Shown piece after piece: positions 16,573 through 24,499 of a stretch of DNA of 62,956 nt. Within the stretch, counting starts at the first letter, position 1, and each line of letters starts with the position of its first letter. Origin of the DNA: Flavipsychrobacter sp. (GTDB taxonomy: Bacteria > Bacteroidota > Bacteroidia > Chitinophagales > Chitinophagaceae); assembly GCA_021155965.1 (NCBI GenBank), contig JAJNBJ010000023.1, forward strand, positions 1-62,956, read 5' to 3'. Below the pieces are notes generated by a model. It saw only the letters and a program-made list of their open reading frames with translations, was not told the DNA's origin and searched no databases. A program made the translations under genes and the position numbers.

Positions 16573-16854
16573 ATGTTAGAGATACTTGTATTGCTTGCAT
16601 TGGTTAGGCCAATTGAGCGTATGGCCGCAAAGAAAGGAGAGAAGCCTTACAGATGGCGACTGATAGTTGTAGGCGCATGGTTTGGTTCTGAGTTTGCTGC
16701 TGCATTTCTAACTTACCTGCTTACAGAGAACATGCTGGTTACTTACCTGGTAGCTATTGGTTGTGCAGTCGCTTCTTATTTCTACGTGAAATACAAACTG
16801 AACCAAAAACCCGATATGGACCTGTTGGAGACAATAGGGCAGGAGGTGCAGTAG
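16573..16854 (+). CDS. Small two-pass membrane protein
   Basis: 93 residues with two or three hydrophobic segments (about 1-10, 28-49 and 53-72) and a short acidic C-terminus. No family is recognised. A 7-bp hairpin (AATACCA / TGGTATT, 16508-16527) lies 46 nt upstream and may be an operator or leader structure. It is convergent with the gene at 16882. Confidence 0.6.
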   Translation: MLEILVLLALVRPIERMAAKKGEKPYRWRLIVVGAWFGSEFAAAFLTYLLTENMLVTYLVAIGCAVASYFYVKYKLNQKPDMDLLETIGQEVQ

Positions 16855-16888
16855 TGCTGGGGTTTGGGATTTCAGCACTTCTTATTTC
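16853..16888. terminator. Bidirectional terminator
   Basis: AGTGCTG (16853-16859) pairs with CAGCACT (16873-16879). The 13-nt loop sits between convergent stop codons and is followed by a T-rich tract. Confidence 0.6.
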
Positions 16889-17442
16889 CCCTTTTTCATA
16901 TCCTCTATTTCCTGCTCTTTTTTGCGTTTCTCGTCTTCGGCTTTTTGCAGAGCGGCCTTTTCTTTTTCCAGCTTTGCATTCATCTCGTTCACTTCCTGTT
17001 CTTTGCGCTTTATTTCTTCGTTGAGGGCAGCGGTGGCATCTATCTGTCCCAGGAAGGTGGTGATGTTTGTGGCTATTATAGCGTCATTAGCTGAGGTTAC
17101 ATAGTTGTTATATCCTTTTGATACAATGAAATACACCTTTGTGCGGCGTTTTTTAGTGCCCACTTTATAGTACACATCTATTTTGGCGGGGCTTATGGCA
17201 GGCCATTCCACTTCTTTATAGGTGATGAACTTTTTCTTTTTGCCGGGTTTCTTCAGGCCGGCTTTGGTAAATTCGGCTGCCAGCGCTTCTTCTATCTGTC
17301 CTTTGTCGTACTTGCTTGTGGCTATGAACCCCGACGCCTCACTTTTGCCTATTTTTATTGTGCCTTCCTCTACCTTTTGCCCAAAGCTGAATATCGGGCA
17401 CAACAACATAACCACCACAAGGATACCTGCCATTTTTTGCAT
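16882..17442 (-). CDS. Secreted protein with C-terminal coiled coil
   Basis: 186 residues from the ATG at 17442, chosen because it starts the signal peptide MQKMAGILVVVMLLCPIFSFGQ. The mature part has a basic patch (KKPGKKKKF) and a KVGTKKRRTKVYFIVSKGYNNYV segment. A long charged coiled coil (about 130-186, EEIKRKEQEVNEMNAKLEKEK) ends the protein. No catalytic family is recognised. It may be a periplasmic structural protein. Confidence 0.65.
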   Translation of the reverse strand: MQKMAGILVVVMLLCPIFSFGQKVEEGTIKIGKSEASGFIATSKYDKGQIEEALAAEFTKAGLKKPGKKKKFITYKEVEWPAISPAKIDVYYKVGTKKRRTKVYFIVSKGYNNYVTSANDAIIATNITTFLGQIDATAALNEEIKRKEQEVNEMNAKLEKEKAALQKAEDEKRKKEQEIEDMKKGK

Positions 17443-17528
17443 AAAACCTGAATTTGCAGCTAAAATAGGCAATTGGGGTAATACGTTACTTAATGTTTTT
17501 ATGTTATTTTTGTCCGCAGAAACTTACT

Positions 17529-17999
17529 ATGCAGAGGATCATCGCTATAATTATTGCCTTTTGCCTGCTGGTAGCCGGGGCTCCATCGGCTTCAACCGCG
17601 AAAGAAAAGAACAAGAAGGAGACTTCTGCAAAAGGCAGCAAAAAGAAACATAAGAAAAGCTGGCTATACAGGTTCCTGCATAAAAAGCACGACCGCCTGC
17701 AAAAATATAATACAGGCCATACCGAGTTCAAAAACAGGCCCAAAAGGGAGCAGAAAAGGATCGCCAAGCACCACCTTGACCCTTATAAACCCCTAAAGAA
17801 AACCAAGAAGGAGAAGCAAAAAGAAAAGGATAAAGCAGCGCAGAAGGAGCAACAAAGCGATACCAAAGAACCTAAGGAAACACAGGATGCGCCCCCGGAG
17901 CCACCACAAGCGCCAGAGCCTGAAAAGGCGCCCGAACCACAGGAGGCCCCAAAAGAACCGCAGGGGGATGGGCCGAAACTTGCGACGCAGCAAAAATAA
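17529..17999 (+). CDS. Exported Lys-rich / Pro-Glu-rich protein
   Basis: 156 residues from the ATG at 17529, which gives a clean signal peptide (IIAIIIAFCLLVAGAPSAS). The first half is highly basic (KKKHKKSWLYRFLHKKHDR) and the C-terminal half is a low-complexity Pro/Glu/Lys tail. It is likely disordered. The basic part could bind nucleic acid or polyanionic surface polymers (speculation). The small lipoprotein gene at 18062 follows. Confidence 0.6.
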   Translation: MQRIIAIIIAFCLLVAGAPSASTAKEKNKKETSAKGSKKKHKKSWLYRFLHKKHDRLQKYNTGHTEFKNRPKREQKRIAKHHLDPYKPLKKTKKEKQKEKDKAAQKEQQSDTKEPKETQDAPPEPPQAPEPEKAPEPQEAPKEPQGDGPKLATQQK

Positions 18000-18061
18000 T
18001 TGCATGGTGCCGGGGCATACAACATTACATTTATTTTATTTACTTTGCTGAAAGAATACAC

Positions 18062-18232
18062 ATGAACACAGCCGGAAAAGTATTACTGCTTGTTTTTATT
18101 GCTGCACTGTTCTCTTCATGCCTGTGGCGCAGGCCATTGCATAAAAACTGGAGCACGGATACGCACCCCAAGAAGCATTACAAAAAGGGTAATAATTTTG
18201 GCGGCCGCCGACTGTGGGTGAGGTATTTTTAG
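18062..18232 (+). CDS. Small basic lipoprotein (56 aa)
   Basis: A 56-codon ORF starts with MNTAGKVLLLVFIAALFSSC, a lipoprotein signal with lipobox LFSSC (Cys20). A short basic/aromatic tail rich in His, Lys, Trp and Arg follows, ending VRYF. It lies 62 nt after the exported Lys-rich protein on the same strand and could share its transcript. The hydrophobic core, lipobox and stop just before the convergent GNAT gene support a real gene. Confidence 0.6.
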   Translation: MNTAGKVLLLVFIAALFSSCLWRRPLHKNWSTDTHPKKHYKKGNNFGGRRLWVRYF

Positions 18233-18235
18233 TTC

Positions 18236-18688
18236 CTATTGTTCGCTGAACAGGGGAACATACTCCCATTCCCAAACTTCCCCGTCTTCGGGATCATACA
18301 CAACTCCTTTATAGAGGAAGCCATTCTTTTTAAGAATACTGGTTGAATGATTTTCTTCCGGCAATGTTCGTGCAAAAATTGTTATTGAGGGATTTGTTGC
18401 GCGGGCCAGCATCACCAGTTGCCGGCATATTTCGGCGCCTATGCCCTTATGCCTGTGTGCAGGAAAAGTGCCGTAAGCAATTTCAACCCTGCCGTTTACG
18501 GGTTTGCCTTTAAAACCCGCGGTGCCAACCAGTTGATCATTACTACTGGCATAATAACCTATCCATGGTATATGGTACCCAATGTTTTCGTAAAACTCCA
18601 CAGACTTATAAATACTTTCCTGGCAGTCGGGGTGCGACGTGAATTGGGGATTGTCCTCCAATTTCTGTTTTATTGGTAGTAGTATCAT
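18236..18688 (-). CDS. GNAT-family N-acetyltransferase
   Basis: 150 residues from the ATG at 18688, since upstream in-frame sequence is not family-like and overlaps the next gene. The acetyl-CoA binding motif A is visible as FPAHRHKGIGAEICRQLV, and the C-terminal STSILKKNGFLYKG is typical of GNATs. These enzymes move acetyl groups from acetyl-CoA to amines. The substrate is unknown. It lies 20 nt downstream of the membrane protein gene at 18709. Confidence 0.85.
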   Translation of the reverse strand: MILLPIKQKLEDNPQFTSHPDCQESIYKSVEFYENIGYHIPWIGYYASSNDQLVGTAGFKGKPVNGRVEIAYGTFPAHRHKGIGAEICRQLVMLARATNPSITIFARTLPEENHSTSILKKNGFLYKGVVYDPEDGEVWEWEYVPLFSEQ

Positions 18689-18708
18689 GGTGCTTGAGTA
18701 GAGTGAAA

Positions 18709-19302
18709 TTACGACTTTTCTACATTCATATAGTCGTCTGCAAGAAAATTTCCCTGCATAGGCAGCCCTGTTATTTCTTTCAGCCTTACGCTGAGCATCT
18801 GTATTCTTGCTTTTTTCATGTTCAGGTAGGGGACAACCAGAAATTCGTGCTGGTTCCCGTCTTTCATACATAGGCTATAAATCGCACCGCCACCTTTGCC
18901 ATATACTACCTGCAGGTATATGTGGCTGGCATCCTGCAGCAAAAGCTGTTGTGTGCCTTTTTTAAACCCTTTTACAAAAACTGTTTCCACAACTGTATCT
19001 ATGACCATTACCTGGTGAATAACCTTCTTGAAAAACAATAGCAATGCGGTGATAAGGGCGCACACAGCCACTGCTATAATAAAAGATATGGGGATGCCCC
19101 CGTCATAAAAATAGAAGAGCACCGGTATCATACACAAAAGAAAAAGCGGTATGAACCTGAAAGCAAAAACGAACAAAAACTTTCTTGCGCGGGATACGGT
19201 CAGCAGCACACGGTCGTTGCTCTCTTCAACAATAATGTATGGCTCGTAGATATTGATGCCATTCCTCAGTTCCCGCTCGTATGTTGATTCAAATGTGTTC
19301 AA
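18709..19302 (-). CDS. Membrane protein of unknown function
   Basis: 197 residues with two transmembrane segments (about 43-66 and 72-92), flanked by soluble N- and C-terminal parts. The C-terminal region (residues 93-170) looks like a beta-rich PH-like or bPH domain. It is in a same-strand run with the GNAT gene downstream and the lipoprotein gene upstream, with gaps of 13-20 nt, which suggests an operon. Confidence 0.65.
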   Translation of the reverse strand: MNTFESTYERELRNGINIYEPYIIVEESNDRVLLTVSRARKFLFVFAFRFIPLFLLCMIPVLFYFYDGGIPISFIIAVAVCALITALLLFFKKVIHQVMVIDTVVETVFVKGFKKGTQQLLLQDASHIYLQVVYGKGGGAIYSLCMKDGNQHEFLVVPYLNMKKARIQMLSVRLKEITGLPMQGNFLADDYMNVEKS

Positions 19303-19315
19303 GGAGTATTCGAAG

Positions 19316-19744
19316 TTAATTCGCTAGAGAGTCTGTTTTTGCTTCGGACGAAGAACCATCATAAGTCTTAATATCCTTCTCAAAATTATTGTCAGCAAGG
19401 ATCAAAGATACTTTACTGCCCGGAAAAGCCTGTACTTCCAGCAGCGCCTGTACGGCCATAAAGGCTATATCGAACGATTTATCGTTCTTTACTTTTTCTT
19501 CATGCACCAGCATTCTTACCACATACCGTTCGCCATCTTTTGCCAGTTGCAGCGATTTTTTTTGTGTAGCATCCTTGAAAGTGCTTACCCAGAAGTCGCC
19601 CAATTTTTTTGCGTCTGCTTCGGTTACGTTATCTCCTTTCAGGTACACCTCGGTATTATCATTGATGGTTACTTTTTTGCCGTAATTGCCGCAGGATGTA
19701 AGCAGGAAAGTTGATATGCACAGAAGTATTAATAGCTGTTTCAT
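19316..19744 (-). CDS. Lipoprotein of unknown function
   Basis: 142 residues with lipoprotein signal MKQLLILLCISTFLLTSC (lipobox LLTSC, Cys18). The mature region is mixed alpha/beta and predicted periplasmic. No known domain is recognised. It is first in a probable three-gene run (lipoprotein, membrane protein, GNAT). Confidence 0.7.
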   Translation of the reverse strand: MKQLLILLCISTFLLTSCGNYGKKVTINDNTEVYLKGDNVTEADAKKLGDFWVSTFKDATQKKSLQLAKDGERYVVRMLVHEEKVKNDKSFDIAFMAVQALLEVQAFPGSKVSLILADNNFEKDIKTYDGSSSEAKTDSLAN

Positions 19745-19835
19745 TTTTTATGCTTTAGGCACAGGAATAAAAGTAGATAATAAATATGGTATGCAATAGG
19801 GGTACTTATTACATTTTAGTGGTAAAAAGAGCCGT

Positions 19836-21944
19836 TTACGCATGCTTGTGCTCCACAAAATACATCCTCATTTTGCCTTTGTGCTTGGCGTCTATCTCGC
19901 CCCGGTCGGTGCAGGCAAAATCATTTTTTACCAGTTCATAAGTTTCCTGCGAAATGTTTATCTTGTCCGGATCGCTGTATTGCTCCATACGGGCGGCGGT
20001 ATTCACGGTATCCCCCCATATATCGTACGCAAATTTTCGGGAACCAACAATGCCGGCCACAACAGTGCCTGAATTAATGCCTACCCGCATAGCAAACGTG
20101 AGGTCGCCCATTTTTTTTCTGCGTGCCACCATAAAGTCGCGGCACTCAATGGCGGCTTTTATAATATCCTTTGCATGATTTGGATTAGCATAGGGCAGCC
20201 CGGAAACGGCAAGGTAGGCATCGCCTACGGTCTTTATTTTTTCTATATTGTACCTGCCCATTATCCTGTCGAACGCCATGAAGCAGGTATGCAGCTCTGC
20301 CACCAGTTCTTCGGGGGAAAAACGCACGCCAGCCTCCGTAAAGTTCACAAAGTCAGTAAAGATCACAGTAACATTATCAAACCTTCGCGCATGTACATTG
20401 CCATGTGTTTTCAGTTCTTTGGCCACATCCTCAGGCAGTATATTGCGCAGCAGGCCGTCGGCTTTCTGCTTTTCCTCGCTCATTGCCTCATTGGCACGGC
20501 TGATGGCAACATTCGCTTTTTTCTGGTGGTTGTAGCTGCGGTAAATGAAGAAAGAGAGCAGTAGCACAGCCAGCAGCCCGCCAAAGCCGCTGTAGGTGAA
20601 TATACGCTGGCGCTGCATATCCAGGTCGTGCTGGGCGGTCTGTGCCTGTTTTTCCTGGTCGAACTGGTATTGCAGGCCTATTCGTGTCAGTTCTTTTGCT
20701 TTTTCAGTATTATAAATGCTGTCCCTAAGCACTATGAACCGTTTAAAAGCATCAAGGGCCCGAGCGGGCTGCCTCATTTCTGTATAAATATTGCTCAGTG
20801 CTTCCCATGCATCGCGCTCATTCACAATTGCACAGTTCTTGGTACAGATGGTAATAGCTTTTTGAAGATATTGGATAGCTACTTTATAATTCTTTTTGGC
20901 TGCAAATATTTTGCCTAGAGTGGTATAGGTAACAGGTAACTGGTTGAGGTAGTTTTTTTCTTCGGCAATATTTTGCGATGCAAGGGCATATTCAAGGGCT
21001 TTCTTCAAGTCGCTTTGTTCGCGATAGATATTACTTAACTGGTTCAATATAGCCGGCTCATTTTGCTGATCATTGAATTTTTTACAGTTTTCCAGAGCTT
21101 GTGTATAGAACTCAATGGCTTTTGCATTGTCTTTTTTGACGTAGTAAGTTTTTCCTATTGCCATCAAGGCATCAATTTTAAATACTTTATTTTCAACTTG
21201 CTCGGTCAATTTCAAGGCGGCATTGTAATTATCCAATGCTTTATCGTATTGTGTCATCGCTACGTGAATATCCCCTATCGCAATGAGCAGGCCAGCCATT
21301 TGCAAGGTGTATATTTCCCCTTTATCACTTGCTTTTTTTTTCAATTCATTTAGCAACCTTAAAGAACTGTCATAACACGCGAGAGCTTTAGGATAATCAC
21401 CTATATTCGTATATATGACACCCATATTTCCTAATGTACCTAATTCCATTTCAGTACTTGATTTTAAAGCAAATACTTGTTTGAAATAATTTAATGCTTT
21501 ACTATACTGGGACAAATTCAAATATGCAATTGCAATGCCATTAAGCGCTATTGCTTTATTTGATATATCATTAGTTATACCAGAATATGTTGCAGCTTTC
21601 TGAAAATATGCGATGGCTCTTGAATTATTCCTTATGCAGTTTTGGTGTATAATTCCCAATTGTATGTTGGCAATTATTATTCCGTGACTCCATTTCGTTT
21701 TTTGCGCAAGTTGCAAAGCATCATTCGCATATCTTACTTTGCCGGTATCGCTACAGGCTATAGTTTCAGACAGCAAAACGAGTATTTTTATTTTATCACT
21801 GTCGGAGTTAACCTTATTTATAGCTTCTTTTAGAGAATCGATTCCCTTAAAAGGAATAGAAAGAGATGAAAATGGGAACAAAACAAAAACTATAAAGCAA
21901 AAGACGGCACTGCGGTACATAACAGCAATGTAGGTGTTATTCAT
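19836..21944 (-). CDS. TPR sensor protein with class III adenylate cyclase domain
   Basis: 702 residues. An N-terminal hydrophobic signal (SAVFCFIVFVLFPFSSLS) is followed by about seven to eight tetratricopeptide repeats predicted to be periplasmic (about 60-420), one transmembrane helix (FGGLLAVLLLSFFIYRSY, near 465), and a cytoplasmic class III cyclase domain. The metal-binding Asp residues are in VIFTDFVNFT and KTVGDAYLAV, and the transition-state Asn/Arg in DTVNTAARM. The adenine-selecting pair Lys (IKTVGD) and Asp (YDIWGD) is present, so cAMP is the predicted product. The TPR part likely senses an envelope partner. Confidence 0.9.
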   Translation of the reverse strand: MNNTYIAVMYRSAVFCFIVFVLFPFSSLSIPFKGIDSLKEAINKVNSDSDKIKILVLLSETIACSDTGKVRYANDALQLAQKTKWSHGIIIANIQLGIIHQNCIRNNSRAIAYFQKAATYSGITNDISNKAIALNGIAIAYLNLSQYSKALNYFKQVFALKSSTEMELGTLGNMGVIYTNIGDYPKALACYDSSLRLLNELKKKASDKGEIYTLQMAGLLIAIGDIHVAMTQYDKALDNYNAALKLTEQVENKVFKIDALMAIGKTYYVKKDNAKAIEFYTQALENCKKFNDQQNEPAILNQLSNIYREQSDLKKALEYALASQNIAEEKNYLNQLPVTYTTLGKIFAAKKNYKVAIQYLQKAITICTKNCAIVNERDAWEALSNIYTEMRQPARALDAFKRFIVLRDSIYNTEKAKELTRIGLQYQFDQEKQAQTAQHDLDMQRQRIFTYSGFGGLLAVLLLSFFIYRSYNHQKKANVAISRANEAMSEEKQKADGLLRNILPEDVAKELKTHGNVHARRFDNVTVIFTDFVNFTEAGVRFSPEELVAELHTCFMAFDRIMGRYNIEKIKTVGDAYLAVSGLPYANPNHAKDIIKAAIECRDFMVARRKKMGDLTFAMRVGINSGTVVAGIVGSRKFAYDIWGDTVNTAARMEQYSDPDKINISQETYELVKNDFACTDRGEIDAKHKGKMRMYFVEHKHA

Positions 21945-22073
21945 TAGTTAATAAAGTGATATTTTGAAAATGATTACTATTTTTATATCTTGTGGAAAGC
22001 TAATGTATTGAAAATAAAGTTCAAAAGCAAAAAATATTGGCTAATTTGTTTTATTGTTTAATAACTATAGATT

Positions 22074-22988
22074 ATGGCAAAGAAACACGAAATTGTAATT
22101 GGCATAACCGTTATCGTATTGATCATCATAGGCATCTGCTGGTATATATTACATCCTGATGATACTCCTGCTGTTACTGTACCTACTACCGTAATTTTTG
22201 GCAATCCTGGAACATGTATGGGGGCAGGTATGTGTAAGTGCGCAGTAGCTGATGGCACCGGGGATTCTTCAGCGGTAAATGTATCGTTTTCGGTATCGCA
22301 GGAGCAACCCGGTAAGTTGATCATGAGTTTTAACTTAAATCAATACCAGAGTAAGGTGAACGAGGACCAAAAGGCTGCCTTTGACGGAGAAACGTATATA
22401 TTCCCCACCGCATTTACACCCACTGCGGATATATTGACCATATTGGGGTTGCCTGCAAACACAGTGATATTGCCCACAAGTGAAAGCCATGTAACACGGC
22501 ATGAAGAAGATGGCACTACAATAGTGGTGAATGCTATTACGCTTACACCAAACCCGCCTGCTTATACCAGCGGCATCGTGATATTTACAACCACTGTTGC
22601 AGCAACGCCTCCAGGGGCGGCGGCAACTGAGCCTGAGAATTTAGGAGGGATACAGTCGATAGAACCGGTACCACCAAACGGATCTACAACCAGCAGCATG
22701 GCAATACCCGTTACCTTTATGCCGGTATCCGATCATTTAAAGATCAGGATGTTCTTTAGCCACGATGCGATGAAAAACAGGCAGCCGGAGCAGAACCGTC
22801 TTTTCCCGAACAATGTTACCCATTATACATTTGCCCATGATTTTACATTTGGGAATCACCCGGAGGTTTTCAATGCGCAGATACTGCAACAGTTAGGGCC
22901 AAATGCCCGTATAGTTGCCAATGCCGTAGGCAGTGTAGAGGTAAAACAGGATATGATAATGGTAGAAATGCCGTATGTACATGATTAA
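22074..22988 (+). CDS. Membrane-anchored exported protein of unknown function
   Basis: 304 residues with one N-terminal transmembrane anchor (IVIGITVIVLIIIGICWYIL) and an extracytoplasmic domain. A Cys-containing segment GNPGTCMGAGMCKCAV may bind metal or form disulphides. The rest is beta-rich with Thr/Pro-rich stretches. No family is recognised. It is monocistronic, with a strong terminator after it. Confidence 0.65.
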   Translation: MAKKHEIVIGITVIVLIIIGICWYILHPDDTPAVTVPTTVIFGNPGTCMGAGMCKCAVADGTGDSSAVNVSFSVSQEQPGKLIMSFNLNQYQSKVNEDQKAAFDGETYIFPTAFTPTADILTILGLPANTVILPTSESHVTRHEEDGTTIVVNAITLTPNPPAYTSGIVIFTTTVAATPPGAAATEPENLGGIQSIEPVPPNGSTTSSMAIPVTFMPVSDHLKIRMFFSHDAMKNRQPEQNRLFPNNVTHYTFAHDFTFGNHPEVFNAQILQQLGPNARIVANAVGSVEVKQDMIMVEMPYVHD

Positions 22989-23009
22989 AGCCTTATGACA
23001 TTATTTGCG

Positions 23010-23038
23010 AGCGGGAACCGATTGGCTCCCGCTTTTTT
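23010..23038 (+). terminator. Rho-independent terminator
   Basis: AGCGGGA (23010-23016) pairs with TCCCGCT (23027-23033), followed by TTTTT. It ends the gene at 22074 and separates it from the convergent M48 protease gene. Confidence 0.8.
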
Positions 23039-23051
23039 AATAACAAAAGCT

Positions 23052-23861
23052 TTATTTCTTATAATATGTCATTGCCTTCGGCAATAGCTTTTTAATATCA
23101 TTTATTCTCGTTTGGTCGCTTGGGTGAGTGCTGAGGAACTCCGGTGGTTTGCCACCACTTTTAGCTGCCATTCTTTGCCAGAAGCCTATGGCGGCATTAG
23201 GATCATAGCCGGCCATTGCCATAAAGTAAAGCCCCATTTCATCGGCCTCGCTTTCATGTTTGCGGGAATATGCAAGCACACCTAATGTGCTGCCTACACC
23301 ATATGCGGTATTGAACAGCTTTTGTGTTTCTGCGGGTTTACCCGAGAGTAGTTGTGACAATGCCACACCGCCATATTGTGCCACCAGTTGGTCGCTCATA
23401 CGTTCGTTGCCATGCTTAGCTACCGCATGTGCTATTTCATGCCCCATCACTACCGCCAGCCCCGTTTCATCCTGTGTAAGCGGCAGTATGCCGCTATAAA
23501 CCACCACTTTGCCACCGGGCATGCACCACGCATTAACTTCTGCATTGTTTACCAGGTTATATTCCCACCGGTAATCTTTAATAAGACTAGCCTGGCCGAT
23601 ACTGCCCAGGTATTGCGCAACAGCCGTTGACATGCGGCTGCCTACTCTTTTCACCATTTCCGCATTGGCATTCTGTACCGGAGGGTTGGTGGAGAGGAAT
23701 GTAGTGTATTGCTGGTTGGCAACACTTAGCACACTGGCATCGTCAACCAACGCGAGCGACCTGCGGCCCGTCACCGGGTTTTTATAAAAACAGGAGGCAA
23801 ATAAAACAGAGATAACTAAACAGACGAAAAAAGCAAACTGGCTTGATAATCTCATTTTCAT
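23052..23861 (-). CDS. M48-family metalloprotease lipoprotein
   Basis: 269 residues. A lipoprotein signal (CLVISVLFASC) is followed by the NPVTGRRSLALV entry block. The zinc-protease motif HEIAHAVAKHG carries the two zinc His and the catalytic Glu, and ESEADEMGLYFMAMAGYDP carries the third ligand. The STHPSDQTRI block completes the LoiP/YcaL-like M48 group, which acts in outer-membrane protein quality control. It should be anchored to the outer or inner membrane facing the periplasm. Confidence 0.92.
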   Translation of the reverse strand: MKMRLSSQFAFFVCLVISVLFASCFYKNPVTGRRSLALVDDASVLSVANQQYTTFLSTNPPVQNANAEMVKRVGSRMSTAVAQYLGSIGQASLIKDYRWEYNLVNNAEVNAWCMPGGKVVVYSGILPLTQDETGLAVVMGHEIAHAVAKHGNERMSDQLVAQYGGVALSQLLSGKPAETQKLFNTAYGVGSTLGVLAYSRKHESEADEMGLYFMAMAGYDPNAAIGFWQRMAAKSGGKPPEFLSTHPSDQTRINDIKKLLPKAMTYYKK

Positions 23862-23965
23862 AGTACTATAATTAAGCTATTAACTAACGTGCAGGAAATA
23901 AAAGCCGTACCAGCAGCGGCTGCTTGCGGGCATTATTTTTATGTGTGTAATCAAAACGATATCGT

Positions 23966-24211
23966 ATGACCGGCTTATCAAAAGTATTGTTGGCAGTAGG
24001 TGCCAGTTTAGCTGTTGGCGCAGCGTTAGGTATATTGTATGCTCCCGATGAGGGCGTTGAAACAAGAAGGAAGATAGCGAGGCGTGGGAAAAAACTTATA
24101 GGTTCGGTAAAGGACGGCATAGATGATGGCAGGGAGTCGCTGGAGGAAGTGAAAGATGTATTGCAAAGGCAGATCAGCAGGATCAATCAAAAGCTGGAGC
24201 AGGTTTTTTAA
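23966..24211 (+). CDS. YtxH-domain protein (first of a tandem pair)
   Basis: 81 residues. An N-terminal glycine-zipper-like transmembrane helix (LAVGASLAVGAALGILYAPDEGVETRRKI) is typical of YtxH/gas-vesicle GvpP-like proteins, with a charged C-terminal helix. Function in stress or envelope is not established. A paralogue (24221-24451) starts 10 nt later. Confidence 0.8.
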   Translation: MTGLSKVLLAVGASLAVGAALGILYAPDEGVETRRKIARRGKKLIGSVKDGIDDGRESLEEVKDVLQRQISRINQKLEQVF

Positions 24212-24220
24212 ACGTTATCT

Positions 24221-24451
24221 ATGACTACAGCAAGAAAAATACTGTACACAGTTGCAGCCGGTTTTGTGCTTGGCGCTATTGCAGGAATACTATACGCTCC
24301 CGTAAAAGGTGCTGAAACAAGGCGGAAGCTGAACCGGCTGAGGAATAAACTGGGCTTTGGAACAGAAGACACTGAAAGGGAGGCCCTGGCTGAAGTAAAA
24401 GGTGGGTTGCAACAACAACTTAAAAAAATAGATGCCGCGCTTGAAGAGTAG
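24221..24451 (+). CDS. YtxH-domain protein (second of a tandem pair)
   Basis: 76 residues with the same architecture as the preceding gene: AAGFVLGAIAGILYAPVKGAETRRKL followed by a charged amphipathic helix. The shared GxxxGILYAPxxGxETRRK core shows tandem duplication. It is probably co-transcribed with its neighbour. purB follows 49 nt later. Confidence 0.8.
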   Translation: MTTARKILYTVAAGFVLGAIAGILYAPVKGAETRRKLNRLRNKLGFGTEDTEREALAEVKGGLQQQLKKIDAALEE

Positions 24452-24487
24452 GTGAGGTTTGGCATTTCCGGGCTATTAGGTTTGTTA

Positions 24488-24495
24488 TATCTTTG
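24488..24495 (+). promoter_or_regulatory. TAnnTTTG -7 box directly before purB
   Basis: TATCTTTG ends 4 nt before the purB ATG (24500). If used, transcription would start at or next to the start codon, giving a leaderless or nearly leaderless mRNA. The -33 box is not convincing: the nearest TTTG, at 24458, is 26 nt away. Confidence 0.4.
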
Positions 24496-24499
24496 CCGC

